Positions 15,985 to 24,847 of a stretch of 64,000 nt of DNA are shown piece by piece. The notes below the pieces were generated by a model, which worked only from the letters and a program-made list of their open reading frames with translations, was not told the origin of the DNA and did not search any database. Position 1 is the first letter of the stretch; every line of letters begins with the position of its first letter. The stretch spans positions 682,001 to 746,000 of the forward strand of contig NZ_MZNT01000002.1 in assembly GCF_002042965.1 (NCBI RefSeq). The letters run 5' to 3'. Both the position numbers and the translations under genes were made by a program. Source of the DNA: Paenibacillus sp. 32352. GTDB lineage: Bacteria > Bacillota > Bacilli > Paenibacillales > NBRC-103111.

Positions 15985-16797
15985 ATGGCCGAAGAATTGA
16001 AAAAGACCTTTAACGAGGTAGCGGAGCTTTATGATCGTGCACGAAATGATTATCCGGAAGAGCTGTTTGAAGAGCTGTTTCGGCTATCCGGATGCCACTC
16101 CGGGTCTGATGTGCTCGAAATCGCCGCCGGTACGGGCAAGGCTACCCTTCATTTGGCTCAACGGGGCTGCAGGGTGACTGCAGTCGAGCTGGGAGAAGAG
16201 CTGGCGTTGGTAGCGCGGCATAAGCTGGCCAAGTTCAGAAATGTGGATATCCAGGTTGGAGCTTTTGAAGAATGGGAAGCACCTTCTAAAGCTACTTATG
16301 ATCTTGTAGTCGTAGCGACAGCCTTTCACTGGTTAGATCCGGAGGTTCGGTTTAAAAAGATTGCCTCTCTGCTGCGCCCGGGCGGTCATCTGGCCATTAT
16401 TCGGTATCATCATGTGGCGGGAGGGGATCAGGCTTTTTTTGAACAAGTACAGCTGTGTTATGAGCAGTTCAAGACAAACAAGGCAAACAAGGCAAACAAG
16501 GCAAACAAGGCAAACAAGTTCACCCTTCCCCGGATCGAAGAACTCCAGCCTGAAACCTACGGGGCAGAATCGAACGAATGGTTCGATCCACCTGTCAGGC
16601 GAACTTATGTCAGGGAGGAAGTATATAACCGGCAGCAGTACCTAGATCTGCTATCCACTTATTCGGATCATCGAATGATGGGGGAGAAAGAGCGGCAAGG
16701 ATTATTCCATTGTATCGGTCGGCTCATGGATGAAGGATTTGACGGTCAAATCCGGAAATGCTACCTGCATGAGCTGTTATTAATGCACAGGAGATAA
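15985..16797 (+). CDS. Class I SAM-dependent methyltransferase with an Asn-Lys-Ala tandem repeat
   Basis: The 270-residue protein has motif I VLEIAAGTGKATLHLAQRG (about residues 44-62), motif II VTAVELGEEL and motif IV YDLVVVATAFHWLDPE, as in ubiquinone/menaquinone-type small-molecule methyltransferases. AAGGAG at 15971-15976 favours the ATG at 15985 over the GTG at 15982. Around residue 165 an in-frame 9-bp DNA repeat encodes repeated Asn-Lys-Ala units. They fall in a surface-exposed lid region, so repeat number could vary without breaking the fold. The substrate is unknown. The gene stands alone and has the 26-bp dyad upstream. Confidence 0.88.
   Translation: MAEELKKTFNEVAELYDRARNDYPEELFEELFRLSGCHSGSDVLEIAAGTGKATLHLAQRGCRVTAVELGEELALVARHKLAKFRNVDIQVGAFEEWEAPSKATYDLVVVATAFHWLDPEVRFKKIASLLRPGGHLAIIRYHHVAGGDQAFFEQVQLCYEQFKTNKANKANKANKANKFTLPRIEELQPETYGAESNEWFDPPVRRTYVREEVYNRQQYLDLLSTYSDHRMMGEKERQGLFHCIGRLMDEGFDGQIRKCYLHELLLMHRR
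16474..16518 (+). repeat. 9-bp tandem repeat, five units, inside the methyltransferase gene
   Basis: The unit GCAAACAAG is repeated head to tail at 16483, 16492, 16501 and 16510, preceded by one unit with a single change (ACAAACAAG at 16474). The unit length is a multiple of three, so gain or loss of units keeps the frame. Confidence 0.95.
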
Positions 16798-16835
16798 TCC
16801 TAGGATGGGGTTAACCACTTAGGCCAGGATCATAG

Positions 16836-16897
16836 AAAAACCGATGACTTGCAGGAGCCTTGCAGCGGCTTCCTTATGGCAAGTTCATCGGTTTTAA
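16836..16897. terminator. Bidirectional terminator between convergent genes
   Basis: AAAAACCGATGACTTGC (16836-16852) pairs with GCAAGTTCATCGGTTTT (16879-16895), with an inner GCAGG/GCAGC stem. T runs exist on both strands. It separates the methyltransferase from the convergent SDR gene. Confidence 0.7.
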
Positions 16898-16952
16898 TTT
16901 TAACCGGGGTATACTAAGAAATAAAATTTCGGTCAGTAGAGAGAACCTGAGC

Positions 16953-17720
16953 TTATTGTCCTATCATACCGCCGTCAACTGTGTACAGTGAACCGGTCAC
17001 GAAGGAAGCTTCCTCCGACAACAGGAAGTTCATGACAGCAGCTACCTCTTGTGGTTCACCGTATCGTCCCAATGGAGTGGCTGCCTCATTCGCCGCTTTA
17101 TACTCTTCCGCATGACCGGAGTTTGCTTCGATCTGACGCATCATCCGCGTATTAATCGTTCCTGGAAGAACGGCGTTGACGCGGATACCGAATGAGGCGA
17201 GCTCGTTCGCTGCAACACGGGTGAGTCCGATAACCGCGTGCTTGGACATGATATAGGGGGACATTCCGGGTGCCCCCATGAGACCGGCAAGCGAAGAGGT
17301 GTTGAGGATAGCGCCGGACTGCTGTTTTTTCATAACCGGAATAACATAGTGCAGGCCCAAGAATACGCCTCTCACATTGACATTATATACAAGATCGAGC
17401 GCTTTGACGCTTTGGTCCTCAATCAGTCCTGCTGGCCCCTCAATACCGGCATTATTGGCAAAATAATCGATGGCACCGAATTTCTCAACCGCTTGGTTCA
17501 CGTAGTTTTGCACGTCTTCTTCTTTAGATACGTCAGCCGCTACGGCAAGCGAATTGGATTCATTCAAGCCCAGCTCCTGAATCACGTCACGCAGGGCCTC
17601 TTCTTTTAAGTCGACGAGAACTAGGTTCAGCTTGCGCTCTGCTAACCGGCGGGCAAGCTCTTTTCCGATACCGCCGGCGGCACCGGTGATGACAGCCGTT
17701 TTCACTTGTGTTGTGCTCAT
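16953..17720 (-). CDS. SDR family NAD(P)-dependent oxidoreductase
   Basis: The 255-residue classical SDR has TGAAGGIGKELARRLAE (cofactor loop, residues about 12-28), NNAGIEG (about 89), the catalytic Ser in LNTSSLAGLMG and the YxxxK pair in SPYIMSKHAVIG, ending with GSLYTVDGGMIGQ. An Asp after the second strand (LVLVDLKEE) suggests NAD rather than NADP. The substrate is unknown; it resembles glucose/3-oxoacyl-type reductases. It is divergent from the TetR gene at 17989, which is probably its repressor. GGGAGCG precedes the ATG. Confidence 0.9.
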   Translation of the reverse strand: MSTTQVKTAVITGAAGGIGKELARRLAERKLNLVLVDLKEEALRDVIQELGLNESNSLAVAADVSKEEDVQNYVNQAVEKFGAIDYFANNAGIEGPAGLIEDQSVKALDLVYNVNVRGVFLGLHYVIPVMKKQQSGAILNTSSLAGLMGAPGMSPYIMSKHAVIGLTRVAANELASFGIRVNAVLPGTINTRMMRQIEANSGHAEEYKAANEAATPLGRYGEPQEVAAVMNFLLSEEASFVTGSLYTVDGGMIGQ

Positions 17721-17988
17721 ATATGATCGCTCCCTGTATATAGAATGAATAGAATTTTGTTAACTGACTACCTCTTAAGCTTACCTCTCATCCGGCCAAG
17801 CCTACAATAATCAATCCCCGGCGGTGTGTCATGTAATGAACATATGGAGTAGACGTTGTTCAAAAACTCATAGATTTTCTACAGAGTCTTATCCCGGTGT
17901 TGAATGCCCGGCAGCCATTACATTCGAATTTCATGAGCATCGCAAAATGGTTATAATAAGAGCATTACATTCATGGGGTGAGTGCTTG

Positions 17989-18579
17989 ATGACAGAGGTT
18001 CAGATCGACCGAAGGGCGAAGAGAACTCGCCAAGCTATCAAATCTGCATTTGTGAAGCTGATATTAGACAAAGGCTATGAATCCGTTACGATTCTCGATA
18101 TTGCCAACCAGGCGGACTATAACCGCGGCACCTTTTATAACCATTTTATTGGGAAGGAAGAGCTGCTCCAGGCTATTCATGATGAATTTCTGCAAGGCAT
18201 GTCGGAAGCGCTGCTGGAGCCTTATAAGGGGCTCAAACGTGTGGATGCGACACAAATTATGCCTTCCGCTTTGCAGCTGTTCGAGCATATTGAACAACAC
18301 AAGGATGAGTTTAAGGCGCTATTAACTGTAAACAGGGCGATGGTCCTGGAGCTCTATGATTTATTGCGTGAGTCGATGCGAAAAGACATGCATATCGAAA
18401 TGGAGGAAAGCGATACTCCTATCGATTATGAAATCATGCTCAGCTACCGTATGGCGGCTACGATAGGCGTTATTATGTATTGGGCCGAAACCAATTTCAA
18501 ATATTCTGCGGAATATATGGCCGAACAGCTGCTCTTGCAGGTGAATATGAGAATGGATTATATTGAATTCAAGCTCTAG
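17989..18579 (+). CDS. TetR/AcrR family transcriptional regulator
   Basis: The start is set at ATG 17989 (MTEVQIDRRAKRTRQAIKSA) with GGGGTGAG upstream; the longer open frame back to 17824 lacks family similarity. The helix-turn-helix occupies about residues 10-55 (ILDIANQADYNRGTFYNHF), followed by a helical dimer domain of the group that also includes the TetR at 4377. It is divergent from the SDR gene, with 268 bases between them; it probably controls it in response to a small molecule. Confidence 0.88.
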   Translation: MTEVQIDRRAKRTRQAIKSAFVKLILDKGYESVTILDIANQADYNRGTFYNHFIGKEELLQAIHDEFLQGMSEALLEPYKGLKRVDATQIMPSALQLFEHIEQHKDEFKALLTVNRAMVLELYDLLRESMRKDMHIEMEESDTPIDYEIMLSYRMAATIGVIMYWAETNFKYSAEYMAEQLLLQVNMRMDYIEFKL

Positions 18580-18729
18580 CAATACATAGGAAACCAGGGA
18601 ACAGCAGCCGTCTATGTCAGTTTATATAACAAATTCCGCTTCAATTTTTTGAATAATCATCAAACAAGTCCAAATCTATAACAAAATCGGTTATAATGTT
18701 ATTGAATAAATTAAGAAAGTGGGAACAGT

Positions 18730-19449
18730 ATGGGCCGCAAGTGGAATAATATTAAAGAGAAAAAAGCATCGAAGGACGGCAACACGAGTCGGATTTATGC
18801 GAAGTTCGGTATCGAAATTTATGTAGCCGCGAGAAAAGGCGAGCCGGATCCGGAATCTAATAGAGCGTTGAAAGTCGTTCTTGAACGGGCTAAGACGTAC
18901 AATGTACCCAAATCCATCATTGACCGCGCGATAGATAAGGCTAAAGGAAGCTCTGAAGAAACCTACGAGGAGCTTCGTTATGAAGGCTTCGGACCGAACG
19001 GCTCGATGGTCATCGTCGACGCATTGACCAATAACGTTAACCGTACCGCCTCCAGCGTGCGCGCCGCTTTCAGCAAGAACGGCGGCAACATGGGCGTAAG
19101 CGGATCTGTTGCGTATATGTTCGACTCTACGGCTATTATTGGCGTTGCAGAGAAAACCGTAGATGAAGTCATCGAAATTATGCTTGAAGCCGATGTCGAT
19201 GTTCGTGATGTGATCGAGGAAGATGAGAACGTGATCGTCTACGCTGAGCCGGATCAATTCCATGCCGTACAGGAAGCCTTCAAAAATGCCGGCATCCAGG
19301 AATTTACCGTTGCTGAAGTCACTATGCTTGCACAAAATTTCGTCACCCTGCCGGAAGAGGGACAAGCTCAATTTGAAAAAATGATCGATGCCCTGGAAGA
19401 TTTGGATGATGTTCAGCAAGTGTACCATAACGTGGAACTGGCAGACTAA
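18730..19449 (+). CDS. yeeI: YebC/PmpR (TACO1) family protein, YeeN/YeeI subgroup
   Basis: The 239-residue protein opens [20 protein letters not shown], the YeeN/YeeI variant rather than the GHSKWANI form of YebC. It has [20 protein letters not shown] and [19 protein letters not shown], the most conserved family blocks, and ends DVQQVYHN. The family was long annotated as DNA-binding regulators; recent work on relatives supports a role in relieving ribosome stalling, so a translation role is as likely as transcription. A candidate TATAAT lies at about 18692. A terminator follows the stop. Confidence 0.92.
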   Translation: MGRKWNNIKEKKASKDGNTSRIYAKFGIEIYVAARKGEPDPESNRALKVVLERAKTYNVPKSIIDRAIDKAKGSSEETYEELRYEGFGPNGSMVIVDALTNNVNRTASSVRAAFSKNGGNMGVSGSVAYMFDSTAIIGVAEKTVDEVIEIMLEADVDVRDVIEEDENVIVYAEPDQFHAVQEAFKNAGIQEFTVAEVTMLAQNFVTLPEEGQAQFEKMIDALEDLDDVQQVYHNVELAD

Positions 19450-19465
19450 CTTGTAATATAGACTT

Positions 19466-19488
19466 AACCCGCTTATTAGCGGGTTTTT
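19466..19488 (+). terminator. Rho-independent terminator of the YebC-family gene
   Basis: AACCCGC (19466-19472) and GCGGGTT (19479-19485) with a TTATTA loop and following T run. Confidence 0.85.
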
Positions 19489-19584
19489 GTTATTTTTGGC
19501 AATACATAGAAACCAACAGCCTTTACCCCGCGTCTATACCTATGGAAACGGCATGCTTCAGAACGCATGAAAGGAGCGGTTTCA

Positions 19585-20649
19585 ATGGGAAGACTTTCTT
19601 TTTTCACCGGATTATGTGCAGGCATAGGATTGTCGTTATGTACGGCGGCAGCTGCTTCGGATACGATTCAGGCCATGCTTTTCCCCAGCAAAGTACACAT
19701 TCTCCTGAACGGCTCCGTCAAGGAAATCAACGAGAACGAGGACCCCGTAATCAACTACAATAACAAAGCTTACATCCCTTTAAGGGCCTTTGCGGAAGCT
19801 ATGGGAGCAGCGGTTCAATATCGCCCAACGGCCGATGGGACGAAGAATATCATTGATATTTACGCCGGGATGTCGGAGTCCGATTTCACCTCGCAGGATC
19901 CGGAGGGCTACGTAAGCCTGGCTCAGCCGAGCATCCAATATGCAGGCAAGAATAATCAAACGGGATTTACAGATCTCATAATGAGTGGATTTTTAAGGGT
20001 TAACCAAGACTTGTTCAATAAAAAAATACAGCTGGATATACTGGACCAGCAAGACCAAATTATCGGCTCAACGGATATGGACTTTTTTAATGATTTGCAG
20101 GAGGGGGATATCGTACCGCTGAATCAAACGATTCATGTTCGTGGCGACATGCATTCCTACCGGATACGGGTAAACGATTCATGGTCCATGACGACAACAA
20201 CGGGCTACCATGATGGGATGCTGTTAATGGATGAAGGGCTGGTGTTCGGGATGGGGAGGCTGGATCCGGCACGCAAAGGGCTGGTGCATAGCCTGCAGTT
20301 TAAAAACCAAGGAACACAGCCGATCCGCATAGAGCCGCTCCATATCGAATATCAAATCGTCAAGGTGGAACCGGCAGGGGATCGGCCTTTGTTTCAACAT
20401 AAGCTGGCTCCGTTGGAGGGAACGGTACCGGTCTATGCGTGGTATGATGCCAAGCTTCCCGTCTGGGATTTGAAGGATCTGGATGGCCGATTCGTAGCTC
20501 CCGGGAAATATGCTGCGCAAATCATTCTTCCTGACTCCTTAACCTATTGGACGGAGGGAATAAGCGAGCCCCAATATCTTAACAAGCCGTCGCGGTTTGT
20601 AAGATGGGAGTACGATATCACACAATCCGATTTGGACGCTATGAAATAG
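19585..20649 (+). CDS. Secreted copper-amine-oxidase N-terminal (stalk) domain protein
   Basis: The protein of about 354 residues starts at ATG 19585, preceded by AAAGGAG (19569-19575). It has a signal-like N-terminus (LSFFTGLCAGIGLSLCTAAA) and then a stalk domain of the copper amine oxidase N-terminal type. The rest contains BsuPI-like intracellular proteinase inhibitor features (about residues 215-340: FKNQGTQPIRIEP, VYAWYDAKLPVWDL, LDGRFVAPGKYAAQIIL). Such proteins are common cell-surface components in Paenibacillus with unknown roles. The earlier ATG at 19567 overlaps the ribosome binding site and is rejected. Confidence 0.8.
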   Translation: MGRLSFFTGLCAGIGLSLCTAAAASDTIQAMLFPSKVHILLNGSVKEINENEDPVINYNNKAYIPLRAFAEAMGAAVQYRPTADGTKNIIDIYAGMSESDFTSQDPEGYVSLAQPSIQYAGKNNQTGFTDLIMSGFLRVNQDLFNKKIQLDILDQQDQIIGSTDMDFFNDLQEGDIVPLNQTIHVRGDMHSYRIRVNDSWSMTTTTGYHDGMLLMDEGLVFGMGRLDPARKGLVHSLQFKNQGTQPIRIEPLHIEYQIVKVEPAGDRPLFQHKLAPLEGTVPVYAWYDAKLPVWDLKDLDGRFVAPGKYAAQIILPDSLTYWTEGISEPQYLNKPSRFVRWEYDITQSDLDAMK

Positions 20650-20688
20650 AGCTATTTTAACTCAGCTGGTAAAGGGGCTGACGGGGGA

Positions 20689-21480
20689 ATGGGACGATCC
20701 AGTAAGCTGCAGAGGGTGGTGCAACTTTTAAGCGGCCATGTTCTGGAGAATATCACGATGCTTAAGATGCTGGAAGCTTACAGAGATTCCATAGAATGCA
20801 GGCTGTTGGAGCGGGGAGAGGAGTGGGCGCTCACCCTATGCTTGCCAGTATGCTGCTCATCCTATGATCGCAGAAGCTATCCGGAGGCGGAATCCATTAA
20901 TATGATCGCCGGATCGGAGCAAGGACTAATGGATGAGCTGTTGGGCGGGCTGCCTCTTGGGAAGCCTTTGATATTTAAATGCCAGAAGAAGGAGTACCGC
21001 GAGTGTATCGAGGCGAGATTTAAGGTAACATTCATGCGGTCTTTTTATACCTATTCCCGGTTGGTTCCGGTTCCCAACATGGAGATATCCGGGGACATTG
21101 AAGAAAGCGGCTATAATGAAAGCCTGGTTTCGCTATGGATGAATAACGGATATGACCGGCAGGAATTACTGGCCATGTTTCAGCGTGGAGCCAGATCTTA
21201 CACCCTCTATACAGCGGGAGAACCGGTAAGTACGTGCTTGACCTATTACAACTATGACAATGTATGGGAGATCGGAGCTGTCTTTACCCGTGTTGACCAA
21301 CGTGGAAAGGGTTATGCAAGAAGGGTGGCTGCCGCAGCTGTCAATCGTCTGTTGGAGAGGAAGCTTGTCCCAAGATATCAGGTTCTCGATAGCAACAGGG
21401 CATCCATCAAGGTGGCGGAAGCCTTAGGTCTCTCGCGGGTCGTTACCTTAGAGCATCTCTATTACGACGGGAACACATAA
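20689..21480 (+). CDS. GNAT family N-acetyltransferase (FR47-like)
   Basis: The 263-residue protein has an uncharacterised N-terminal half and a C-terminal acetyl-CoA-binding half. That half carries IGAVFTRVDQRGKGYARRVA (R-x-x-G-K-G-Y-A, the pyrophosphate loop) and LDSNRASIKVAEALGLSRV, as in FR47-like and GCN5-related enzymes of Bacillales. The acceptor is unknown. It begins 39 bases after the stalk-domain gene and may share its transcript. Confidence 0.82.
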   Translation: MGRSSKLQRVVQLLSGHVLENITMLKMLEAYRDSIECRLLERGEEWALTLCLPVCCSSYDRRSYPEAESINMIAGSEQGLMDELLGGLPLGKPLIFKCQKKEYRECIEARFKVTFMRSFYTYSRLVPVPNMEISGDIEESGYNESLVSLWMNNGYDRQELLAMFQRGARSYTLYTAGEPVSTCLTYYNYDNVWEIGAVFTRVDQRGKGYARRVAAAAVNRLLERKLVPRYQVLDSNRASIKVAEALGLSRVVTLEHLYYDGNT

Positions 21481-21571
21481 CTGCAGAATGAAGTTCCGAG
21501 GTGCAACAAAGCTAACGATTCGGCGTCTAATGCTTAAGTGTTGAACATCGAGAGGAGATGGGTTACAAGCG

Positions 21572-23152
21572 ATGAAGAAAAAATATCTATGGGTCGGTCT
21601 TTTGGCCTTATGCATAAGTACGGGAGCTGCTCCCTGGAACAGCTTCGCGGCGGATACCGGTGTTCGGGTATCTTTGCCCGACTTCAACGTTCAATTAAAC
21701 GGTAATCAAGTTGATAATCCCTACCGCCAATATCCGCTATTGGTTTATAAGGACATCACCTATGTTCCAATGACCTGGTATGACTCCCGGCTTCTAGGTT
21801 TAAAAACCGACTGGTCAACGAAGGAAGGACTAGGCATCGCCAAAGACAAGGTAGCTTCCTCTTACGAGGCCTATCAGACGAACCGTAAAAACCCTACGAG
21901 CATGAAGGCAACCATACCTGATTTCGATATAACTATTAATAATAAAATAATAAACAATGGAACGGAGCCCTATCCATTATTAAGCTATAACGATATCATT
22001 TATTTCCCGTTGACCTGGAAATTCGCTCATGACGAGTTCGGATGGCAATATGATTGGAATCCATCCAACGGGCTCTCGATCCGATCCGATAATACGCAGG
22101 TAGCTGCTGTACCGCTGCCGGATTATGCCGGGGATAATGATGTTGCTTTGTATAAAGGGTATTATTATTTCGTAAAAACTACGGGAACTACGAACGAGAT
22201 ATACAGAGCTCCAGTACAAGATACCTTAAAGACCCAATTGGTGTATTCGTACGAAGTAAGTACCTCGAAAGGCTTCAATAAGCAGTTGGATTTTTTTATA
22301 AAGGACGACGGTCTATGGTTTTCCTATCATAACGGCGGGGCGATAATGGGATCGGATGTCTACTGCAAAGTGAAGGAGGACGGAACGGCCGAACAGGTAC
22401 ATCGGGGATATTTCGATATCAAAAGCACCTCATACGGCAATCTGATCGTCAATCTATCCGTTCCACCAAGTGGCAATAATCTCATCCTGGTGCCAGATGG
22501 AGAAGACGCGGCCAACGGCAAAAGCATTGGCAATCCGAATTTCATTTATGGATGGCATATTGCGGATGGTTATGCGGGCAACCGCTCGACGACTGTGATC
22601 GGGGATAACGCGTATATTATGGCGTCCTCTTATCCGGTTGACTTGAATAAGGGGCAGCTTAATCAGATCTACCGTTTGAACTTGAAAACGAATGAAATCG
22701 ATACGATCGTTAATGCAGCGGTGAGTCATTTTAAAATAATCCATAATAAGCTGTATTATGTGAAGGATGAGGATCATTTCTTGTATTCCTCCAATCTGGA
22801 CGGAACCGGGGAGCAGAAAGTATCTCATAACCCGGCAGGGAATTGGTATGATGAAATTGACGGCAATTTGTTTTATATAAGTCAAGATGCCAATGGATCA
22901 ACTCGTCTGTATAAAGCTGAACCGTCGCAAACGGATACGCTGTTGGTAGAGGAATCGCTGGAAGGCGTCGAACGTATGAACGATCAAGTGATCTGTAAAA
23001 TTTCCGCAGGCGGAGATTACGGGCTTAAGGTTCTTGATAAAACCGGAAAGCTGCAGTTGTCCGTCACCGATCCGGTATCTCGGCTGTTTGCCTATGACAA
23101 CCATATTGTATTCGTATCAGCGAAAGATCAATCGGTGAAACAAATTTACTAA
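21572..23152 (+). CDS. Secreted stalk-domain protein with C-terminal DUF5050/propeller-like region
   Basis: The 526-residue precursor has a signal peptide (LWVGLLALCISTGAAPWNSF). Two tandem copper-amine-oxidase-type segments follow (about residues 30-100 and 110-180), each with a PDF-(N/D)-V/I-x-(L/I)-N motif, YPLL.Y.DI.Y.P.TW and a final GL-I. From about residue 190 it has repeated blades such as KLYYVKDEDHFLYSSNLDGT and LFYISQDANGSTRLYKAEPS, typical of the DUF5050/beta-propeller type. It is probably a surface protein; the ligand is unknown. GAGGAG precedes the ATG. Confidence 0.8.
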   Translation: MKKKYLWVGLLALCISTGAAPWNSFAADTGVRVSLPDFNVQLNGNQVDNPYRQYPLLVYKDITYVPMTWYDSRLLGLKTDWSTKEGLGIAKDKVASSYEAYQTNRKNPTSMKATIPDFDITINNKIINNGTEPYPLLSYNDIIYFPLTWKFAHDEFGWQYDWNPSNGLSIRSDNTQVAAVPLPDYAGDNDVALYKGYYYFVKTTGTTNEIYRAPVQDTLKTQLVYSYEVSTSKGFNKQLDFFIKDDGLWFSYHNGGAIMGSDVYCKVKEDGTAEQVHRGYFDIKSTSYGNLIVNLSVPPSGNNLILVPDGEDAANGKSIGNPNFIYGWHIADGYAGNRSTTVIGDNAYIMASSYPVDLNKGQLNQIYRLNLKTNEIDTIVNAAVSHFKIIHNKLYYVKDEDHFLYSSNLDGTGEQKVSHNPAGNWYDEIDGNLFYISQDANGSTRLYKAEPSQTDTLLVEESLEGVERMNDQVICKISAGGDYGLKVLDKTGKLQLSVTDPVSRLFAYDNHIVFVSAKDQSVKQIY

Positions 23153-23177
23153 CACAAAATAACGAACATCTTGAGAG

Positions 23178-23206
23178 GCTGCCGGCATCCCAGTACGGCG
23201 GCTTTT
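23178..23206 (+). terminator. Rho-independent terminator
   Basis: GCTGCCG (23178-23184) and CGGCGGC (23196-23202) pair with one wobble, followed by TTTT. Confidence 0.65.
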
Positions 23207-23238
23207 GTTGTTTTAAACCTGTGCAGGAGGGGATAGGG

Positions 23239-23832
23239 ATGAACATGGATGAACGGCTGCTTCAGTATTATTTGAATCTGAGAAGTCCGGAAGCCGGGGA
23301 ATGGAACAGCTCTCCCGCTTGTCTCTATACGGAACTGGCGACCCGGGACTACGTTAGAACAGCATTTGAGGTTAAGGATGGTCTCCAGGTATGTAATGTA
23401 GGAATCGGCACCGGAGATTGGGATGATTATCTAGGCTACTGGTTGAATGGAAAAGGCTGCTTGACGAGTATCGACATTGACCGGGACTTGTGTGATTTAT
23501 TTGCTTACCGCCAAAAGAGAGAAGGTCACCCGAATCCTTCTAGAGTCGTCTGCGAGAGTATTTTTGAGACCAGCATGTCTGATGGACAGTTTGATCTTGT
23601 AACGTTAATCGGCTCTACAGCCAGGGATTCCGGTGATGTTCATAAGTGCCTGGATTCCTGCATAAACCTGTTGAAGCAGGATGGAGCATTGATGTTTATG
23701 TCCAGGCTAAAGAATAATGCTCAAGGATTACTGGAGCAGTACATAGACCATTCCGGTCATAAGCTTGAACGCATGCAACGGTACGAAGTCTACCCCGAGT
23801 ATCCATTTTTTATTTGCACTATTAGAAAATAA
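23239..23832 (+). CDS. Class I SAM-dependent methyltransferase
   Basis: The start is at ATG 23239 with GGAGGGG (23226-23232) upstream; an in-frame GTG at 23221 precedes the ribosome binding site. The protein of about 197 residues has motif I VCNVGIGTGDWDDYLGYWL, the acidic ribose-binding loop LTSIDIDRDL and FDLVTLIGSTARDSGDVH. It acts in the cytoplasm on an unknown substrate. It lies 167 bases before the STM4015-type operon and, being on the same strand, could be read with it, but the gap suggests a separate unit. Confidence 0.85.
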   Translation: MNMDERLLQYYLNLRSPEAGEWNSSPACLYTELATRDYVRTAFEVKDGLQVCNVGIGTGDWDDYLGYWLNGKGCLTSIDIDRDLCDLFAYRQKREGHPNPSRVVCESIFETSMSDGQFDLVTLIGSTARDSGDVHKCLDSCINLLKQDGALMFMSRLKNNAQGLLEQYIDHSGHKLERMQRYEVYPEYPFFICTIRK

Positions 23833-23999
23833 TGTTTTGGAGAAGCAACTAACTAATCGGGGAGAGTTGGACAGCTGAAGGCTTGATTCCACAAGGGATC
23901 TACGTTGGCGATGTGAATTAACCAGTGGAACATTTGAAACTCTAGTAAACGGCTTTTATAATGGATACAAGGTTAGTATAAATTACCAGGAGGTTCCTT

Positions 24000-24845
24000 A
24001 TGTCCGAACTTAAACTAGTTGTCGATTATGATCAGTACGAGAATGGTGTCAATATGGTAGAGCTGATTGAAGAGCTTGCCAATAAAGAAGAGGCCTCGCA
24101 GCTGGAAAGCCTCATCATTGGAGATTGGGGCGGAGCCTACGAGAATGATTCCAGCGAGGTTGTGGAGGCCCTCGTCCGTTTGAAGGACCGCTTTCCGCGC
24201 CTCACCAAGCTGTTTATTGGTGACATGAGCTATGAAGAATGCGAGGTTTCCTGGATCAACCAGTCCAACCTTGCGCCTCTATTAACAGCTTATCCGGAGC
24301 TCAAATCTCTCACTATTAAAGGAAGCACCGGACTCGAGCTGAATCCGGCTCGTCATGAGAAGCTGGAGGAGCTTACTATCATTTGCGGCGGGCTCGGGAA
24401 GGATGTTATTGCCAGCATCAGCGAAGGAAGCTTGAAAAAGCTGAAAAAACTGGAGCTTTATCTCGGGGTGGATAATTACGGTTTTGACGGCAGTCTGGAG
24501 GATGTTCTCCCTCTCATCGAACCGGGTAAATTCCCTGAGCTTACTTATCTCGGGCTTAAAGACAGTGAAATCCAGGATGAAATTGCCATTGCGTTGGCCG
24601 ATGCCCCTATTCTGGATCAATTACATACGCTTGACCTTTCGATGGGGACTTTGACAGATAAGGGAGCTGAGGCTCTAATTAACAGCGAAAGGGTTAAGAA
24701 GCTGAAGCTGCTTGACCTTAACTATCACTACATGTCCGATGAGATGATGAAGCGCTGGAATCAGAGCGGACTTAATGTAGATACAAGCGACCAGCAGGCT
24801 GCCGATGATGAAGATGATTATCGCTATCCGGCTTTGACGGAGTAG
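24000..24845 (+). CDS. STM4015 family leucine-rich-repeat protein
   Basis: The 281-residue protein is built of leucine-rich repeats (LTKLFIGDM, LKSLTIKGS, LEELTIICG, LKKLELYLG, LTYLGLKDS, LHTLDLSMG, LKLLDLNYH) spaced about 25-30 residues apart. Its last 15 residues (AADDEDDYRYPALTE) are an acidic, flexible tail outside the repeats. It has no signal peptide, so it is cytoplasmic. Gene order with the next four genes matches the conserved cassette named after Salmonella STM4015-STM4011, whose function is unknown. AGGAGG precedes the ATG. It is first in the operon, 2 bases from the next gene. It may be a scaffold or a modified substrate; both are inference. Confidence 0.88.
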   Translation: MSELKLVVDYDQYENGVNMVELIEELANKEEASQLESLIIGDWGGAYENDSSEVVEALVRLKDRFPRLTKLFIGDMSYEECEVSWINQSNLAPLLTAYPELKSLTIKGSTGLELNPARHEKLEELTIICGGLGKDVIASISEGSLKKLKKLELYLGVDNYGFDGSLEDVLPLIEPGKFPELTYLGLKDSEIQDEIAIALADAPILDQLHTLDLSMGTLTDKGAEALINSERVKKLKLLDLNYHYMSDEMMKRWNQSGLNVDTSDQQAADDEDDYRYPALTE

Positions 24846-24847
24846 CA

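Noticed and set aside
16474..16518. Possible CRISPR array
   Set aside because: The units are nine-base direct repeats without spacers and lie in frame within a gene.
18691..19428. 245-codon minus-strand open frame opposite the YebC-family gene
   Set aside because: It is the shadow of a strongly conserved plus-strand gene, has no ribosome binding site and shows no protein family.
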